A DNA stretch of 64,000 bases from Paenibacillus sp. J45TS6 (GCF_018403285.1 NZ_BOSJ01000008.1:142095-206094), one strand, 5' to 3'; counted from the first letter of the stretch, positions 16,210 through 24,740 are shown. The notes: generated by a model from the letters alone, not told the origin. Made by a program: numbers and translations.

Positions 16210-16240
16210 GATAGTATATGTCTTAAAAGTGCATACTTGT
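16210..16240 (+). promoter_or_regulatory. Conserved promoter block, copy 2 (HxlR operator candidate)
   Basis: GATAGTATATGTC, then AAAAGTGCATACTTGT repeats the block at 12988-13018 with three differences and the same position relative to the -35 box. Confidence 0.6.
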
Positions 16241-16266
16241 TTAAAAGAACATACGACTTATATAAT
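16237..16266 (+). promoter_or_regulatory. Promoter of the sirtuin-HD-pncB operon
   Basis: TTGTTT and TATAAT are spaced 18 bases apart, 66 bases before the first sirtuin gene. The geometry is identical to the MBL-fold gene promoter. Confidence 0.6.
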
Positions 16267-16331
16267 ACACATAAATCCTAGAACATCAGGATAAGAAATT
16301 GACGAACCCTATTAGGAGGACAAATTAAATT

Positions 16332-17204
16332 ATGTTATTACAACAGAACAATATAGATATATTACTTCAGAAAATGGAAGAAGCGGATGTGATCGTGGTT
16401 GGCGGAGCTGCTGGTATGTCGGAAGCTGCTGGATACAGCTACTATCAGACCGGAGAGTTATTCAATAAGCATTTTAGAAAATTTGCCGAAAAATATGGAA
16501 TTGAAAATTTATTCTATGGATTTTATCATCCTTTTCCAACAAAAGAGGAACGCTGGGCTTACCTGGCTACATTATATCAGAAGGGTGTACATGAGCTTGA
16601 AGCTGGTCAGCCCTACCTTGATTTAGAAAAATTGCTTAAAGGCAAAAATTATTTCATTGTGACAACGAATCAAGATGCACAGTTTTCTAAGGTTTTCCCT
16701 CAAGATAAAGTTGCACCGATTCAAGGGGATTCCCGTTATTTTCAATGTAACGATCGTTGTCATGACCAAGTTTATTTTAATAAAGATATGGTTGAAAAAA
16801 TGTATGAAAACATGGAAGGAACAAGAATACCTACCGAGTTGATTCCAACTTGTCCAAAATGCGGCGGCGATATGGAGCCATGGGTTCGCTCCTATGTATT
16901 TTTAGAAGGTACTGCTTATCGAACCGAACTTAAAAAATATAATGAATTTCTCATCAAAAACAAAGATAAAAAGGTACTGTTTCTAGAATTAGGTGTTGGA
17001 AAGATGACTCCGATGTTCATTAAAGAGCCATTCTGGAATATGACATATCACTGGCCGGATGCCTATTATATTACGATTAATCCAAACGATGCAATATTGC
17101 CCGTAGAGCTGATGGATAAAGGACTTGCGATTCATGAGGACATTGCTCAAGTATTGAAAACGGCTGTGAAAGAGCAAGAAAAACGAGCAGGGAATATCGA
17201 ATAA
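16332..17204 (+). CDS. Class-M sirtuin (SirTM-like), active-site residues intact
   Basis: The 290-residue protein resembles SirTM sirtuins, which act as NAD-dependent protein ADP-ribosyltransferases. It has a Rossmann start (VIVVGGAAGMSEAAGY), the FYGFYHPFPTKEERWAY segment and TTNQDAQF. The zinc site has C139/C143 (QCNDRCH) and C174/C177 (CPKC), followed by LELGVGKMTPMFIK. Residues N113, Q131 (IQGD) and R186 (WVR) fall where SirTM uses Asn118, Gln137 and Arg192 (numbering as I recall it); the classical deacetylase His is absent. The usual SirTM partners (macrodomain, GcvH-like carrier, lipoate ligase) are missing here. First gene of an operon with a second sirtuin, an HD protein and pncB; GGAGG ribosome site. 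Confidence 0.85.
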   Translation: MLLQQNNIDILLQKMEEADVIVVGGAAGMSEAAGYSYYQTGELFNKHFRKFAEKYGIENLFYGFYHPFPTKEERWAYLATLYQKGVHELEAGQPYLDLEKLLKGKNYFIVTTNQDAQFSKVFPQDKVAPIQGDSRYFQCNDRCHDQVYFNKDMVEKMYENMEGTRIPTELIPTCPKCGGDMEPWVRSYVFLEGTAYRTELKKYNEFLIKNKDKKVLFLELGVGKMTPMFIKEPFWNMTYHWPDAYYITINPNDAILPVELMDKGLAIHEDIAQVLKTAVKEQEKRAGNIE

Positions 17205-17249
17205 GTACGGTTTCGTACCTAGAATCAAGTAATTTAATTGGAGGAACTT

Positions 17250-18092
17250 ATGAAAGAAACATATGCAGCAGTTTTAAGAAAGATTGAAGAAGCTGACAGC
17301 ATTGTCATTGGTGCCAGTAACGGCCTTGCTATTTCAGGTGGCTATAATATTTTCGCAGAGAATGCGGCATTTATAGAGAATTTTGGTGATTTTCGTGAGA
17401 AGTACGGCATTCGCAGTATCCTGCAAGGCGCCTTTTATCCTTTCCCTTCTCAAGAAGAAAAGTGGGCATTTTTTAGCCGGATGTACATGTACTTCTTAGA
17501 GAACGAGGAAGTTAGTCCTACAATGAAAAACCTATATGAATTAGTAAAAGATAAAAATTATTTTGTTATTACATCGAATACGGATGCCCACTTTGAATTG
17601 GCAGGTTTTTCAAAAGAACGTCTTTTCGAATTTGAAGGGAATTGTCGTAAGTTACAGTGTTCTAACAGCTGTCATGATGATATTTATTCAGGTGATCACG
17701 TATTACGTGAAATGGCACAAAAACAGCAAAATGGAAAAGTACCTTCCGACCTGATTCCACAGTGTCCAAAATGTGGCGGTCCGATGCAAATGCATGTAGA
17801 AGTTGACCGTAATTTCTTAAGAGATCCATCTTGGCAAGCGAGCTATGATGCGTATCAGAATTTTATTAAGACCGCTCATGGTAAAAAATTAGTGTTGCTG
17901 GAACTAGGTGTAGGTTATAGAAACCAGTTGATTAAAGCACCATTTATGAATATTACGAACAACGAGGAACACGCGACATATATTACGCTGAATAAAGGAG
18001 AAATTTATATTCCGCAAGAAATTGCCTCCAAATCAATTGGAATTGATGGTGATATTTCTGCCGTATTAGCGCAATTAGTTCAGCTGAAATAA
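17250..18092 (+). CDS. Second class-M sirtuin-like protein, active site altered
   Basis: This 280-residue paralog of the preceding gene keeps the fold landmarks: GASNGLAISGGY, AFYPFPSQEEKWAF, TSNTDAHFELAGF, zinc cysteines C137/C141 and C172/C175, and LLELGVGYRNQLIKAPF. The Asn is kept (N110), but the position equivalent to the catalytic Gln is Glu (E129, FEGN), and the equivalent of the essential Arg is Glu (E184). This suggests a changed reaction, a regulatory subunit, or an NAD-binding sensor. The ATG at 17250 is preferred because GGAGG lies 5 bases upstream; a TTG at 17238 overlaps that site. It follows the first sirtuin by 45 bases, and heterodimer formation is an inference. Confidence 0.83.
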   Translation: MKETYAAVLRKIEEADSIVIGASNGLAISGGYNIFAENAAFIENFGDFREKYGIRSILQGAFYPFPSQEEKWAFFSRMYMYFLENEEVSPTMKNLYELVKDKNYFVITSNTDAHFELAGFSKERLFEFEGNCRKLQCSNSCHDDIYSGDHVLREMAQKQQNGKVPSDLIPQCPKCGGPMQMHVEVDRNFLRDPSWQASYDAYQNFIKTAHGKKLVLLELGVGYRNQLIKAPFMNITNNEEHATYITLNKGEIYIPQEIASKSIGIDGDISAVLAQLVQLK

Positions 18093-18114
18093 ACCTATAG
18101 ATGGGAGAGTAATT

Positions 18115-18693
18115 ATGCTGTTAGCAAACGTAGTAAACGAGCCAATTTTCCATCCAATTAAAGAATATTACGAACGATGGTATACATTCATGGAGGAAAA
18201 AGTCGAGTTTTGGCTGCCAGATAGTGAATGGCATACGAAAACGCACAGTGCACGTGTGCTGTTACTTGCTCTTATCATCGGGCACCAAAAAGGAATTCGA
18301 GATGAAGGACTAGATTCCCTCGGTATGGCGGCTGTATTCCATGACACTCGTCGCTTGGATGATGGTATTGATCAAGGGCATGGTAGCCGGGGAGCAGCGT
18401 ATTACAAAGACTATTGTGAGGCAAGCGAATTACCCTATGATGAAAAAACATATTTTATGATCTATTACCATGACCAACATGATTCACTTGGTTTGTCAGA
18501 GATTGAGATTTCCTCTAATGATCATGAAAAGGCTAAACTGCTCTATCAAATTTTCAAGGATGCCGATGCACTGGATCGTTTTCGTTTAGGTCCAAACGGT
18601 TTGGATGTGAATTTTCTTCGGACGGAAGAAGCACGCCGACTCGTTGAGTTTGCTAAATATCTCTTACGTCAAAGTAAAGAAACTAAAATTTAA
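18115..18693 (+). CDS. HD-domain phosphohydrolase
   Basis: The 192-residue protein has the HD metal-binding pattern: H44 (KTHSARV), H76-D77 (AVFHDTRRLDDG), a His-rich YYHDQHD segment near 125 and a distal Asp in KDADALDRFRLG. This is consistent with a metal-dependent phosphohydrolase acting on a nucleotide or similar substrate. It begins 22 bases after the second sirtuin gene with a GGGAGAG ribosome site, so it is probably cotranscribed and acts in the same pathway. A role on an NAD- or ADP-ribose-derived product is an inference from context only. Confidence 0.83.
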   Translation: MLLANVVNEPIFHPIKEYYERWYTFMEEKVEFWLPDSEWHTKTHSARVLLLALIIGHQKGIRDEGLDSLGMAAVFHDTRRLDDGIDQGHGSRGAAYYKDYCEASELPYDEKTYFMIYYHDQHDSLGLSEIEISSNDHEKAKLLYQIFKDADALDRFRLGPNGLDVNFLRTEEARRLVEFAKYLLRQSKETKI

Positions 18694-18710
18694 TGTCTTA
18701 AAAAACGCTG

Positions 18711-18745
18711 TATAATGAACAAACCTGACCGTATTTTGTTAGGTT
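18711..18745 (+). promoter_or_regulatory. Internal promoter/operator candidate before pncB
   Basis: A perfect TATAAT (18711-18716) has no convincing -35 box. It is followed by AACCTGAC and GTTAGGTT (18722-18729, 18738-18745), an 8-bp inverted repeat with one mismatch overlapping the expected transcription start. It could be an operator allowing separate control of pncB. Confidence 0.35.
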
Positions 18746-18756
18746 AGGAGGTAATA

Positions 18757-20223
18757 ATGATGAAGAATGATGTGGACGATAGCTTCGCCCTACACACGGA
18801 CCTGTACCAAATCAATATGGCTGAATCTTATTGGGCAGATAATATTCATACCAAAAAAGCGGTGTTTGATTTATATTTTCGGAAATTGCCATTTGGAAAC
18901 GGTTATGCAATTTTTGCTGGATTAGAAAGAATTATAGAATATATACAAGCATTTCGTTTTACTGAAATTGACTTGGATTATTTAAAAGAACTTGGATATC
19001 AAGAAGACTTTATTGACTTTTTGAGAACAATACGTTTTACAGGAACCATTCGTGCCATGAGAGAAGGAGAGGTTATCTTTGGAAATTCTCCAATCCTCCG
19101 TATCGAAGCACCTTTAATAGAAGCACAACTTATGGAGTCGGCCTTATTAAATATTGTGAACTATCAAACACTCATTGCAACCAAAGCATCCCGAATCAAA
19201 CAAGTTGCGGGTGACCAGCCCATCTCCGAATTAGGTACTAGACGTGCCCATGAATTTGATGCTGCCCTATGGGGTACGAGAGCTGCCTATATTGGCGGGT
19301 TCTCTAGTACAAGCAATGTTCGAGCAGGTAAGTTATTTGGTCTGCCTGTCTCAGGAACCCATGCCCATTCCTTTGTCCAAGCATATGGAGATGAATATAT
19401 CGCTTTCCATAAATACGCTAAACGTCACAAGGATTGCGTATTTCTAGTGGATACGTACGACACGCTAAACTCAGGTGTTCCGACGGCAATAAAAGTGGCA
19501 AAAGAATTAGGTAACAAGATCAATTTTGCCGGTATTCGTATAGATAGCGGGGATCTCGGTTACCTCTCCAAAGAGGCAAGGAAATTGTTAGACCAAGCAG
19601 GATTTATTGATACGAAAATCTATGCTTCAAATGATCTCGATGAATACACAATCATGAATTTAAAAGCTCAAGGAGCAAAAATTGATGTATGGGGAGTTGG
19701 AACGAAAGGTATAACTGCCTTTGACCAACCTGCCTTAGGAGCTGTGTATAAACTAGTCTCCATTGAAGATGAACATGGACAGATGAGAGATACCATCAAA
19801 ATTTCTGCAAGTCATGAAAAAGTCACCACACCAGGAATAAAAAAGGTGTACCGCATTATTAACAACTATACGAAAAAATCGGAAGGCGATTATATTGCCC
19901 TTGCCTATGAACAACCGGAAAAAGAATCCGAACTTCATATGTTCCATCCCGTGCATACGTACATTAGGAAAGAAGTCAAAAATTTCACGGCGATCGATTT
20001 GCACGAAGTGATTTTCGAGAATGGCAAACTTGTGTATGAATGTCCAAAGGTTCAAGAAATCCAACTTTTTGCAAAACAACAGCTTGATCTTCTATGGGAA
20101 GAATACAAACGTTCCTTATATCCAGCCGAATATCCTGTGAATTTGAGTCAGGCTTGCTGGGACAACAAAATGAAAAACATTGAGGTAGCCAAGAAATTCA
20201 ACAGAGAATCTGTAATTATATAA
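18757..20223 (+). CDS. pncB: Nicotinate phosphoribosyltransferase
   Basis: This enzyme makes nicotinate mononucleotide from nicotinate and PRPP, the entry step of NAD salvage. The 488-residue protein has the family landmarks: LHTDLYQINMAESYW at the N-terminus, ELGTRRAHEFDAALWGTRAA, GTHAHSFVQAY, DTYDTLNSG, IRIDSGDLGYLS and the VWGVGTKG phosphate-binding segment. Ribosome site GGAGG precedes two consecutive ATG codons. Located 63 bases behind the HD gene, it ends the sirtuin operon, so NAD-consuming and NAD-restoring functions are grouped. A strong terminator follows. Nothing in the catalytic core looks damaged. Confidence 0.95.
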   Translation: MMKNDVDDSFALHTDLYQINMAESYWADNIHTKKAVFDLYFRKLPFGNGYAIFAGLERIIEYIQAFRFTEIDLDYLKELGYQEDFIDFLRTIRFTGTIRAMREGEVIFGNSPILRIEAPLIEAQLMESALLNIVNYQTLIATKASRIKQVAGDQPISELGTRRAHEFDAALWGTRAAYIGGFSSTSNVRAGKLFGLPVSGTHAHSFVQAYGDEYIAFHKYAKRHKDCVFLVDTYDTLNSGVPTAIKVAKELGNKINFAGIRIDSGDLGYLSKEARKLLDQAGFIDTKIYASNDLDEYTIMNLKAQGAKIDVWGVGTKGITAFDQPALGAVYKLVSIEDEHGQMRDTIKISASHEKVTTPGIKKVYRIINNYTKKSEGDYIALAYEQPEKESELHMFHPVHTYIRKEVKNFTAIDLHEVIFENGKLVYECPKVQEIQLFAKQQLDLLWEEYKRSLYPAEYPVNLSQACWDNKMKNIEVAKKFNRESVII

Positions 20224-20240
20224 GGTATAACCCCGTTTTA

Positions 20241-20277
20241 AACAGACCTTATCTGATGAGATAAGGTCTGTTTTTTA
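20241..20277 (+). terminator. Terminator of the sirtuin-pncB operon
   Basis: AACAGACCTTATCT and AGATAAGGTCTGTT form a perfect 14-bp stem with a GATG loop and a T6 run. Confidence 0.9.
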
Positions 20278-20290
20278 TTACTCTCAAGGA

Positions 20291-20569
20291 TCATTTTCTA
20301 GAAGTGGCAAAGCGGTAGATGATGAGAATGAATGTGAGCAGCGAAGTCAGGATCACAAGAATGGCTGATGAATGATATACCTGTTTAAACGACTCTACTG
20401 ACCAACCATCCTCTGCTATTAAGAAGGACGCAATTGAATTTGATATTCCTATGCCTTCACTGTTAGTAATGAGACTGACAGAATAATTTTGAGCTAAAGC
20501 GATATTCGCGACTATAAAAAGGGAGTTAACTACTAGAAGCAGCAAGATAAACAGGTCAACTTTCCGCAT
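20291..20569 (-). CDS. Small two-span membrane protein
   Basis: The 92-residue product has two hydrophobic helices (about residues 5-27 and 67-87) separated by a polar loop, and a basic C-terminus (YRFATSRK). I do not recognise the family. I start it at ATG 20569 because GGAGGG lies directly upstream; a longer frame to 20635 would overlap the end of the heparinase-like gene. It follows that gene by 17 bases on the same strand and is probably cotranscribed. Confidence 0.6.
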   Translation of the reverse strand: MRKVDLFILLLLVVNSLFIVANIALAQNYSVSLITNSEGIGISNSIASFLIAEDGWSVESFKQVYHSSAILVILTSLLTFILIIYRFATSRK

Positions 20570-20585
20570 TCCATCCCTCCAAATT

Positions 20586-22559
20586 TCATTTGATTGGTAT
20601 CTCAATCTCATGACTGCTCTTTGAAGCAATATCATCTATCTCAAACTGAAGCCGGCATTTGGTTTGTTTGCCCTCTTGCTCCTTGTTTACAAGTGAAGTC
20701 GTATAAAAAGTGTATGGTTCTCCTTCATGAGTGAAGTGTGCTGTTGCTATACATGATGCTGCCCACAGGGCTGAATCATAGCGGAGGATCAGCCTTGCTC
20801 TGCTGCCGTTCCATATCACCGTGTCTTGCTCGAGAATAGGTTCGATTCGGCTAATCAGCCTTTCCTCTATAGACTCTGCTACCCCCTTCCACTCGAACAC
20901 ATCTTCCAGTTGTAATAAAGATCGCTTCTCACCTTCGGGACATTGGAAGAGAACAGAGCGGGTAAAGCAGTGAATGGGAGCTTCACCATAAGCTTTCGTT
21001 AGATCAAGTACTACCTGAAGTTCCTTCTCGCTGCTCTTTGTCTTTAGAACCTTTGCCGAATACGAAGGACCTGACTTTTGCATATGTCCACCGATTACAG
21101 GCACACTATGACCGCCCGAAGAGATATTAATAATCGACTCTCTGCCTTCTTGAAAATAAGCTTTGGAATACATCCCTGCGCCTAAATCGCAGAGAAGATT
21201 TTCCCCACCGCCATGAATAATAAACTGTCCTAGATCATTGTGATTATGTGGTTCCCCATTATGACCACCTTTTAATGCGAAACCACTCGACTGCCCTCTG
21301 CTCACCCACCAACTGAGGTTCGGAAATACAGATGTCCTAAGACCAGCTCGCTCAGTACTGTTAGATGAGGCTGCCATGTGGTGTTGATTTTCATTTTCAT
21401 TTTCGCTCTCATCTTTTTCCATATGTTGGTCTGTATTACTCCATAGGAAGTTACGAATCAGGTGCGCCCATCTTCTCACAGGGTCATCCAGCATACCAGG
21501 AATAATAAAAGGAATATCATGAATGCATCCCGTTCGCTCTGCGATTCGGTTCAGAAGTCCTGACGGAAGCACCTCCCGCTCACTGCTATCCGAAAAATTA
21601 ACATACACTCCATCCGAAAGATGGATAGATGAGGGAAAGCGAGCGATTGACCGCACATGCTCTGTTGCAAGCAGATCTATTTTCCTATGCGAATATTCTC
21701 TCAGCATCTCAGCAAAATAGGTATAGTAACCAAATCCGTATACCCAGTAACCGAGTCCTTCGGCACAGCCTCCATCCGCTTCATAGCCGCTCAGAAAAGA
21801 TTGCATAGACTCCAGCGTCTGCATCATCGCACTTGCCTTCTCTTCCGGATCATTCATTAGAATAAGCGCAGCCATCCCGCTCCCGCCAGCACATACTGCC
21901 GACCAGTTATGCTCTGCACTTCGCCAAAAGAAAGGTCTTTTCTCAGTAAAAACCGGGGTAAGCACCCGTCTTCTCACCTCGGTTCGTATGCGCTCAGCAA
22001 TCCTGACATCCAGTACCTCTTGGTGCATCGCATAGATTTCGGCAAGCGTCTGTGCTGTCTCGGCTGCAAACAAATCTACCTCTTGAGAAGGGTCTCCTTC
22101 CCTTGGCAGATGAGCGGTTAAACACCACGTATACTCTCCGCATATATCCCAGATCACATTCTCTAAGGAAGCTAGATATTGTTGGTGCTCTTGCTTCTCT
22201 GTGATGACTGCAGTTACCACAGCAAGTGCATTCAACCTCGCTCTCCGTTCAAAATAAACATCCTCATATGCTTTACGCTCTCCCGTATCAGCAAATTGCC
22301 TGAAGATCGCAAAAGAAAGTTCCGGAAGTGGTTCATTTAAAGCCTGAGCAGCTTTCCATCTAATCTGCTCCCAGCCCTTAGTGAAATGAGGTTCTTCTTG
22401 GGTGCGACTTAATCTTTGTCTCCAATTCGCGATCCCAAAAGCAAAAGCGGCTGAATCTGCCTCTAATTCTTCAACCCTTGCTGACAAAGCTCCTTTTAAA
22501 TATTGCCGATCCACATAGGGGCTACTTTCTTTATCCTTATCCGTTCTACTCATTTCCAT
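20586..22559 (-). CDS. Heparinase II/III-like polysaccharide lyase family protein
   Basis: The 657-residue cytoplasmic protein (no signal peptide) has an N-terminal alpha/alpha-toroid part (about 50-380, with RSAEHNWSAVCAGGSGMAALIL) and a C-terminal beta-sandwich typical of the heparinase II/III fold. The latter begins near GGHNGEPHNHNDLGQFII, whose Asn-His-Asn-Asp stretch is the usual catalytic or metal-near segment. An Asp/Glu/Asn-rich low-complexity insert (ENENENQ) lies between them. The start at ATG 22559 follows AAGGTGG; a TTG seven codons upstream is less likely. The substrate is probably an acidic oligosaccharide taken into the cell, but no transporter is adjacent. Confidence 0.83.
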   Translation of the reverse strand: MEMSRTDKDKESSPYVDRQYLKGALSARVEELEADSAAFAFGIANWRQRLSRTQEEPHFTKGWEQIRWKAAQALNEPLPELSFAIFRQFADTGERKAYEDVYFERRARLNALAVVTAVITEKQEHQQYLASLENVIWDICGEYTWCLTAHLPREGDPSQEVDLFAAETAQTLAEIYAMHQEVLDVRIAERIRTEVRRRVLTPVFTEKRPFFWRSAEHNWSAVCAGGSGMAALILMNDPEEKASAMMQTLESMQSFLSGYEADGGCAEGLGYWVYGFGYYTYFAEMLREYSHRKIDLLATEHVRSIARFPSSIHLSDGVYVNFSDSSEREVLPSGLLNRIAERTGCIHDIPFIIPGMLDDPVRRWAHLIRNFLWSNTDQHMEKDESENENENQHHMAASSNSTERAGLRTSVFPNLSWWVSRGQSSGFALKGGHNGEPHNHNDLGQFIIHGGGENLLCDLGAGMYSKAYFQEGRESIINISSGGHSVPVIGGHMQKSGPSYSAKVLKTKSSEKELQVVLDLTKAYGEAPIHCFTRSVLFQCPEGEKRSLLQLEDVFEWKGVAESIEERLISRIEPILEQDTVIWNGSRARLILRYDSALWAASCIATAHFTHEGEPYTFYTTSLVNKEQEGKQTKCRLQFEIDDIASKSSHEIEIPIK

Positions 22560-22718
22560 GGGGGACCAAACCACCTTCAAGAAATTTTGTTTACGCTTTC
22601 ATCTTACCTTAAGGATGGAAGTTGCTGAAGTATTTTTTATCTTTTTTAAGAATAGGGAACGTTATCCAGCTCAACTGCGTCAAAAGATTATAGATGTTGA
22701 TGAGAGGGAGCGATTGTC

Positions 22719-23282
22719 ATGACGAAACCAAAGGTAATTGTGCTTGTCTTCCTGGCACTTGCCACGATTACCGGGTGTACCTCAAATGAATCTGCCGCAA
22801 AAGTCGAACCTAACTCGGCAACGAATATAGAGAAATCTGTATTTATGTGCCTTTCTGCCCCAACATCTGATATAAACAGCCTGGATCGTTTCCATCTTCG
22901 ATTCGAATTTGGGGTTAATAACGACATCCTGATCGATACAAAAGAACAGATACTTCGCGTAAAGGTGAGCAGCGATATTACTACCCACGTCAGTGATTTT
23001 CAGCTAAATGAAAAAGACATGTCTCTCATCTATGAAGAGGCGATCAGTCAAGGCTTGCTGCGAGAGCAAGACAAAGTCGAGGAGTCCGTAACATGTAATA
23101 AAAAACCGCATGAGAATTATAAACTAACCCTTTACCATGAGAGCAGTACATTTCACTATGAATGGAATGAATGTGATAAAGATAAGCAGAACCTGACGAA
23201 TTTGAAGGACGTAATCATGAATACCTTGCAGAAAAATGAGACTTACATACAACTCAAGGAGGATATGCGCTATGCCGAATAA
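22719..23282 (+). CDS. Lipoprotein of unknown function
   Basis: The 187-residue product has a lipoprotein signal (MTKPK, hydrophobic core, ATITGC lipobox). The mature domain is soluble and contains two further cysteines (SVTCNKK and WNECDKD) that could form a disulfide. I do not recognise the family. The start follows GAGAGGGAG. Its 3' end overlaps the next lipoprotein gene by 11 bases, so the two are translationally coupled and probably act together at the cell surface. Confidence 0.7.
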   Translation: MTKPKVIVLVFLALATITGCTSNESAAKVEPNSATNIEKSVFMCLSAPTSDINSLDRFHLRFEFGVNNDILIDTKEQILRVKVSSDITTHVSDFQLNEKDMSLIYEEAISQGLLREQDKVEESVTCNKKPHENYKLTLYHESSTFHYEWNECDKDKQNLTNLKDVIMNTLQKNETYIQLKEDMRYAE

Positions 23283-23889
23283 TCATAGAATCTTAAAACG
23301 TAGAAAACAGCTGCTTTATTTGCTGCTTGTCACCGGGGTAATGCTCCTACTTGTCTCCTGTCAAAAGGACGTATCTACAACGGGTTCCGATATCAACTCT
23401 AGTGTATTCCAGCAAGGAAAAGAGTCTTCCACCCCCTCCCTCAAAGATCGAATCGAAGAAGCAGAAGGAGTCAGTCTTGGTGAGCCATCTACACTTACTC
23501 GTTCAGAAAGAGAAGATATTAAACTTAATCTCATAGGTTCAGAAATCGTAATGTGCGGTTTGTCGGAGAAAGAATACATCTTGGGCAATGCAGTCTCATT
23601 TCGTATAAAAAATAATACAGACATGACGCTCCACTATGGCGAATTTACAGGAGTCGAAGCGGACATCGATGGAGTATGGACAGAAGTGCATGTTGATCTT
23701 AACTACAAGGAACCTCTATATGGACTGGAAACGAATAAAAAAGTGGAACTCGATGCTTATATCACAGAGAAATTGCCCGTCGGAAGATATCGTTTGACGA
23801 AGGAAGTATCACTTGTTAATACAGAGGACATGAAGAATGAGGAGGAAGTTGTTCTCATCAGCGAACCATTTATGATTAGAAAAGATTAA
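23272..23889 (+). CDS. Lipoprotein with Ig-like domain
   Basis: The 205-residue product has a basic start, a hydrophobic core and lipobox LLVSC. The mature C-terminal half (about 95-203) reads as a beta-sandwich: EYILGNAVSFRIKNNTDMTLHYGEF, then VELDAYITEKLPVGRYRLTKEV and SEPFMI. It resembles the bacterial Ig-like domain often found attached to M56 peptidases and penicillin sensors. The ATG at 23272 lies 9 bases behind AAGGAGG inside the upstream gene, supporting translational coupling with the preceding lipoprotein. Function is unknown. Confidence 0.72.
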   Translation: MPNNHRILKRRKQLLYLLLVTGVMLLLVSCQKDVSTTGSDINSSVFQQGKESSTPSLKDRIEEAEGVSLGEPSTLTRSEREDIKLNLIGSEIVMCGLSEKEYILGNAVSFRIKNNTDMTLHYGEFTGVEADIDGVWTEVHVDLNYKEPLYGLETNKKVELDAYITEKLPVGRYRLTKEVSLVNTEDMKNEEEVVLISEPFMIRKD

Positions 23890-23993
23890 TCCGGATTTTG
23901 TCCATGGATGGCCTTATTTATTTTTCTTATGCTAGAGTACAGAGCCATATTACCCGTTCTCTATTGTACTCATATAGATAAGGAGTTTCGTTC

Positions 23994-24740
23994 ATGAGAA
24001 ATATGTATCAGCAAGAAGTCGTTTTAGATAAACAGATTTCCATCTATCTCCCGCCTTCCTATAATGAGACTGAGAATTCCGTCAGATTTCCTGTCGTTTA
24101 TCTTCAAGACGGAATAGATCTCGTTAGCCAAGTATTTAATCTACTGAGTCATAAATTTCGAGTAAAGGAACTGCCCGAACTCATTATCGTTGGGGTTGAA
24201 CCAAACAACCGAATTCATGAATACACCCCTTGGCCCGCCGCTTCTCTTCGTGGAGCAGATCATCCTGGTTTTGGTGGTAAAGGTGCTGAATATGTCGCTT
24301 ACATCACCGATGTTTTGAAACCGCATATTGATAAAACTTATCGTACGCTGGCAGACCCAGAACACACCGGAATCATCGGCGCCTCTCTCGGCGGCCTAGT
24401 TTCTCTCTATGCCGGCTATCTGCGGCCTGATGTATTCGGCAAAATAGGAGCTTTATCGGCTTCCTTCTGGTATGAAGGCATGTTGCCTTTTATAGAGACT
24501 AACCCGCTCCCTTTACATCATGGCGGTAAACTGTTCCTATCTGTTGGAAGTCTTGAAGGAGTGTATAAAGAAAATATTCAGCGTCATATGGTCCCATACA
24601 CCCTAAGAGCCCATGAACGGTTATTGGAGAAAGGGATGACCCCGGAGCAACTGAAATTCGTACTCGTAGAAGGCGGAACTCATGATGATGTCTTCTTTGC
24701 GAAACAATTGATAGAAGCACTGCACTGGATGTTTACTTAA
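23994..24740 (+). CDS. Alpha/beta-hydrolase, putative esterase (esterase D-like)
   Basis: The 248-residue cytoplasmic enzyme has the D-type putative esterase fold: ISIYLPPSYNETENSVRFPVVYLQDG at the start, the nucleophile elbow GASLGG, an acidic residue after FLSVGSLEG, and the catalytic His in EGGTHDD. Relatives include siderophore-ester hydrolases (Fes/IroE type) and general carboxylesterases. No siderophore genes are adjacent, so a specific substrate is not claimed. The ribosome site is AAGGAG, and the gene converges on lacZ across a shared terminator. Confidence 0.83.
   Translation: MRNMYQQEVVLDKQISIYLPPSYNETENSVRFPVVYLQDGIDLVSQVFNLLSHKFRVKELPELIIVGVEPNNRIHEYTPWPAASLRGADHPGFGGKGAEYVAYITDVLKPHIDKTYRTLADPEHTGIIGASLGGLVSLYAGYLRPDVFGKIGALSASFWYEGMLPFIETNPLPLHHGGKLFLSVGSLEGVYKENIQRHMVPYTLRAHERLLEKGMTPEQLKFVLVEGGTHDDVFFAKQLIEALHWMFT

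Larger units (their letters stand above)
15984..16331. other. Divergent regulatory region between hxlR and the sirtuin operon
   Basis: No gene is seen. The region holds the hxlR-proximal operator-like block (15996-16024), the second conserved block (16210-16240) and the sirtuin operon promoter. Confidence 0.6.

Noticed and set aside
13247-20223. Classical SirTM operon with macrodomain, GcvH-like carrier and lipoate ligase
   Set aside because: I looked through every gene of the region and none resembles those partners; the MBL, HD and NAPRTase genes are different families.
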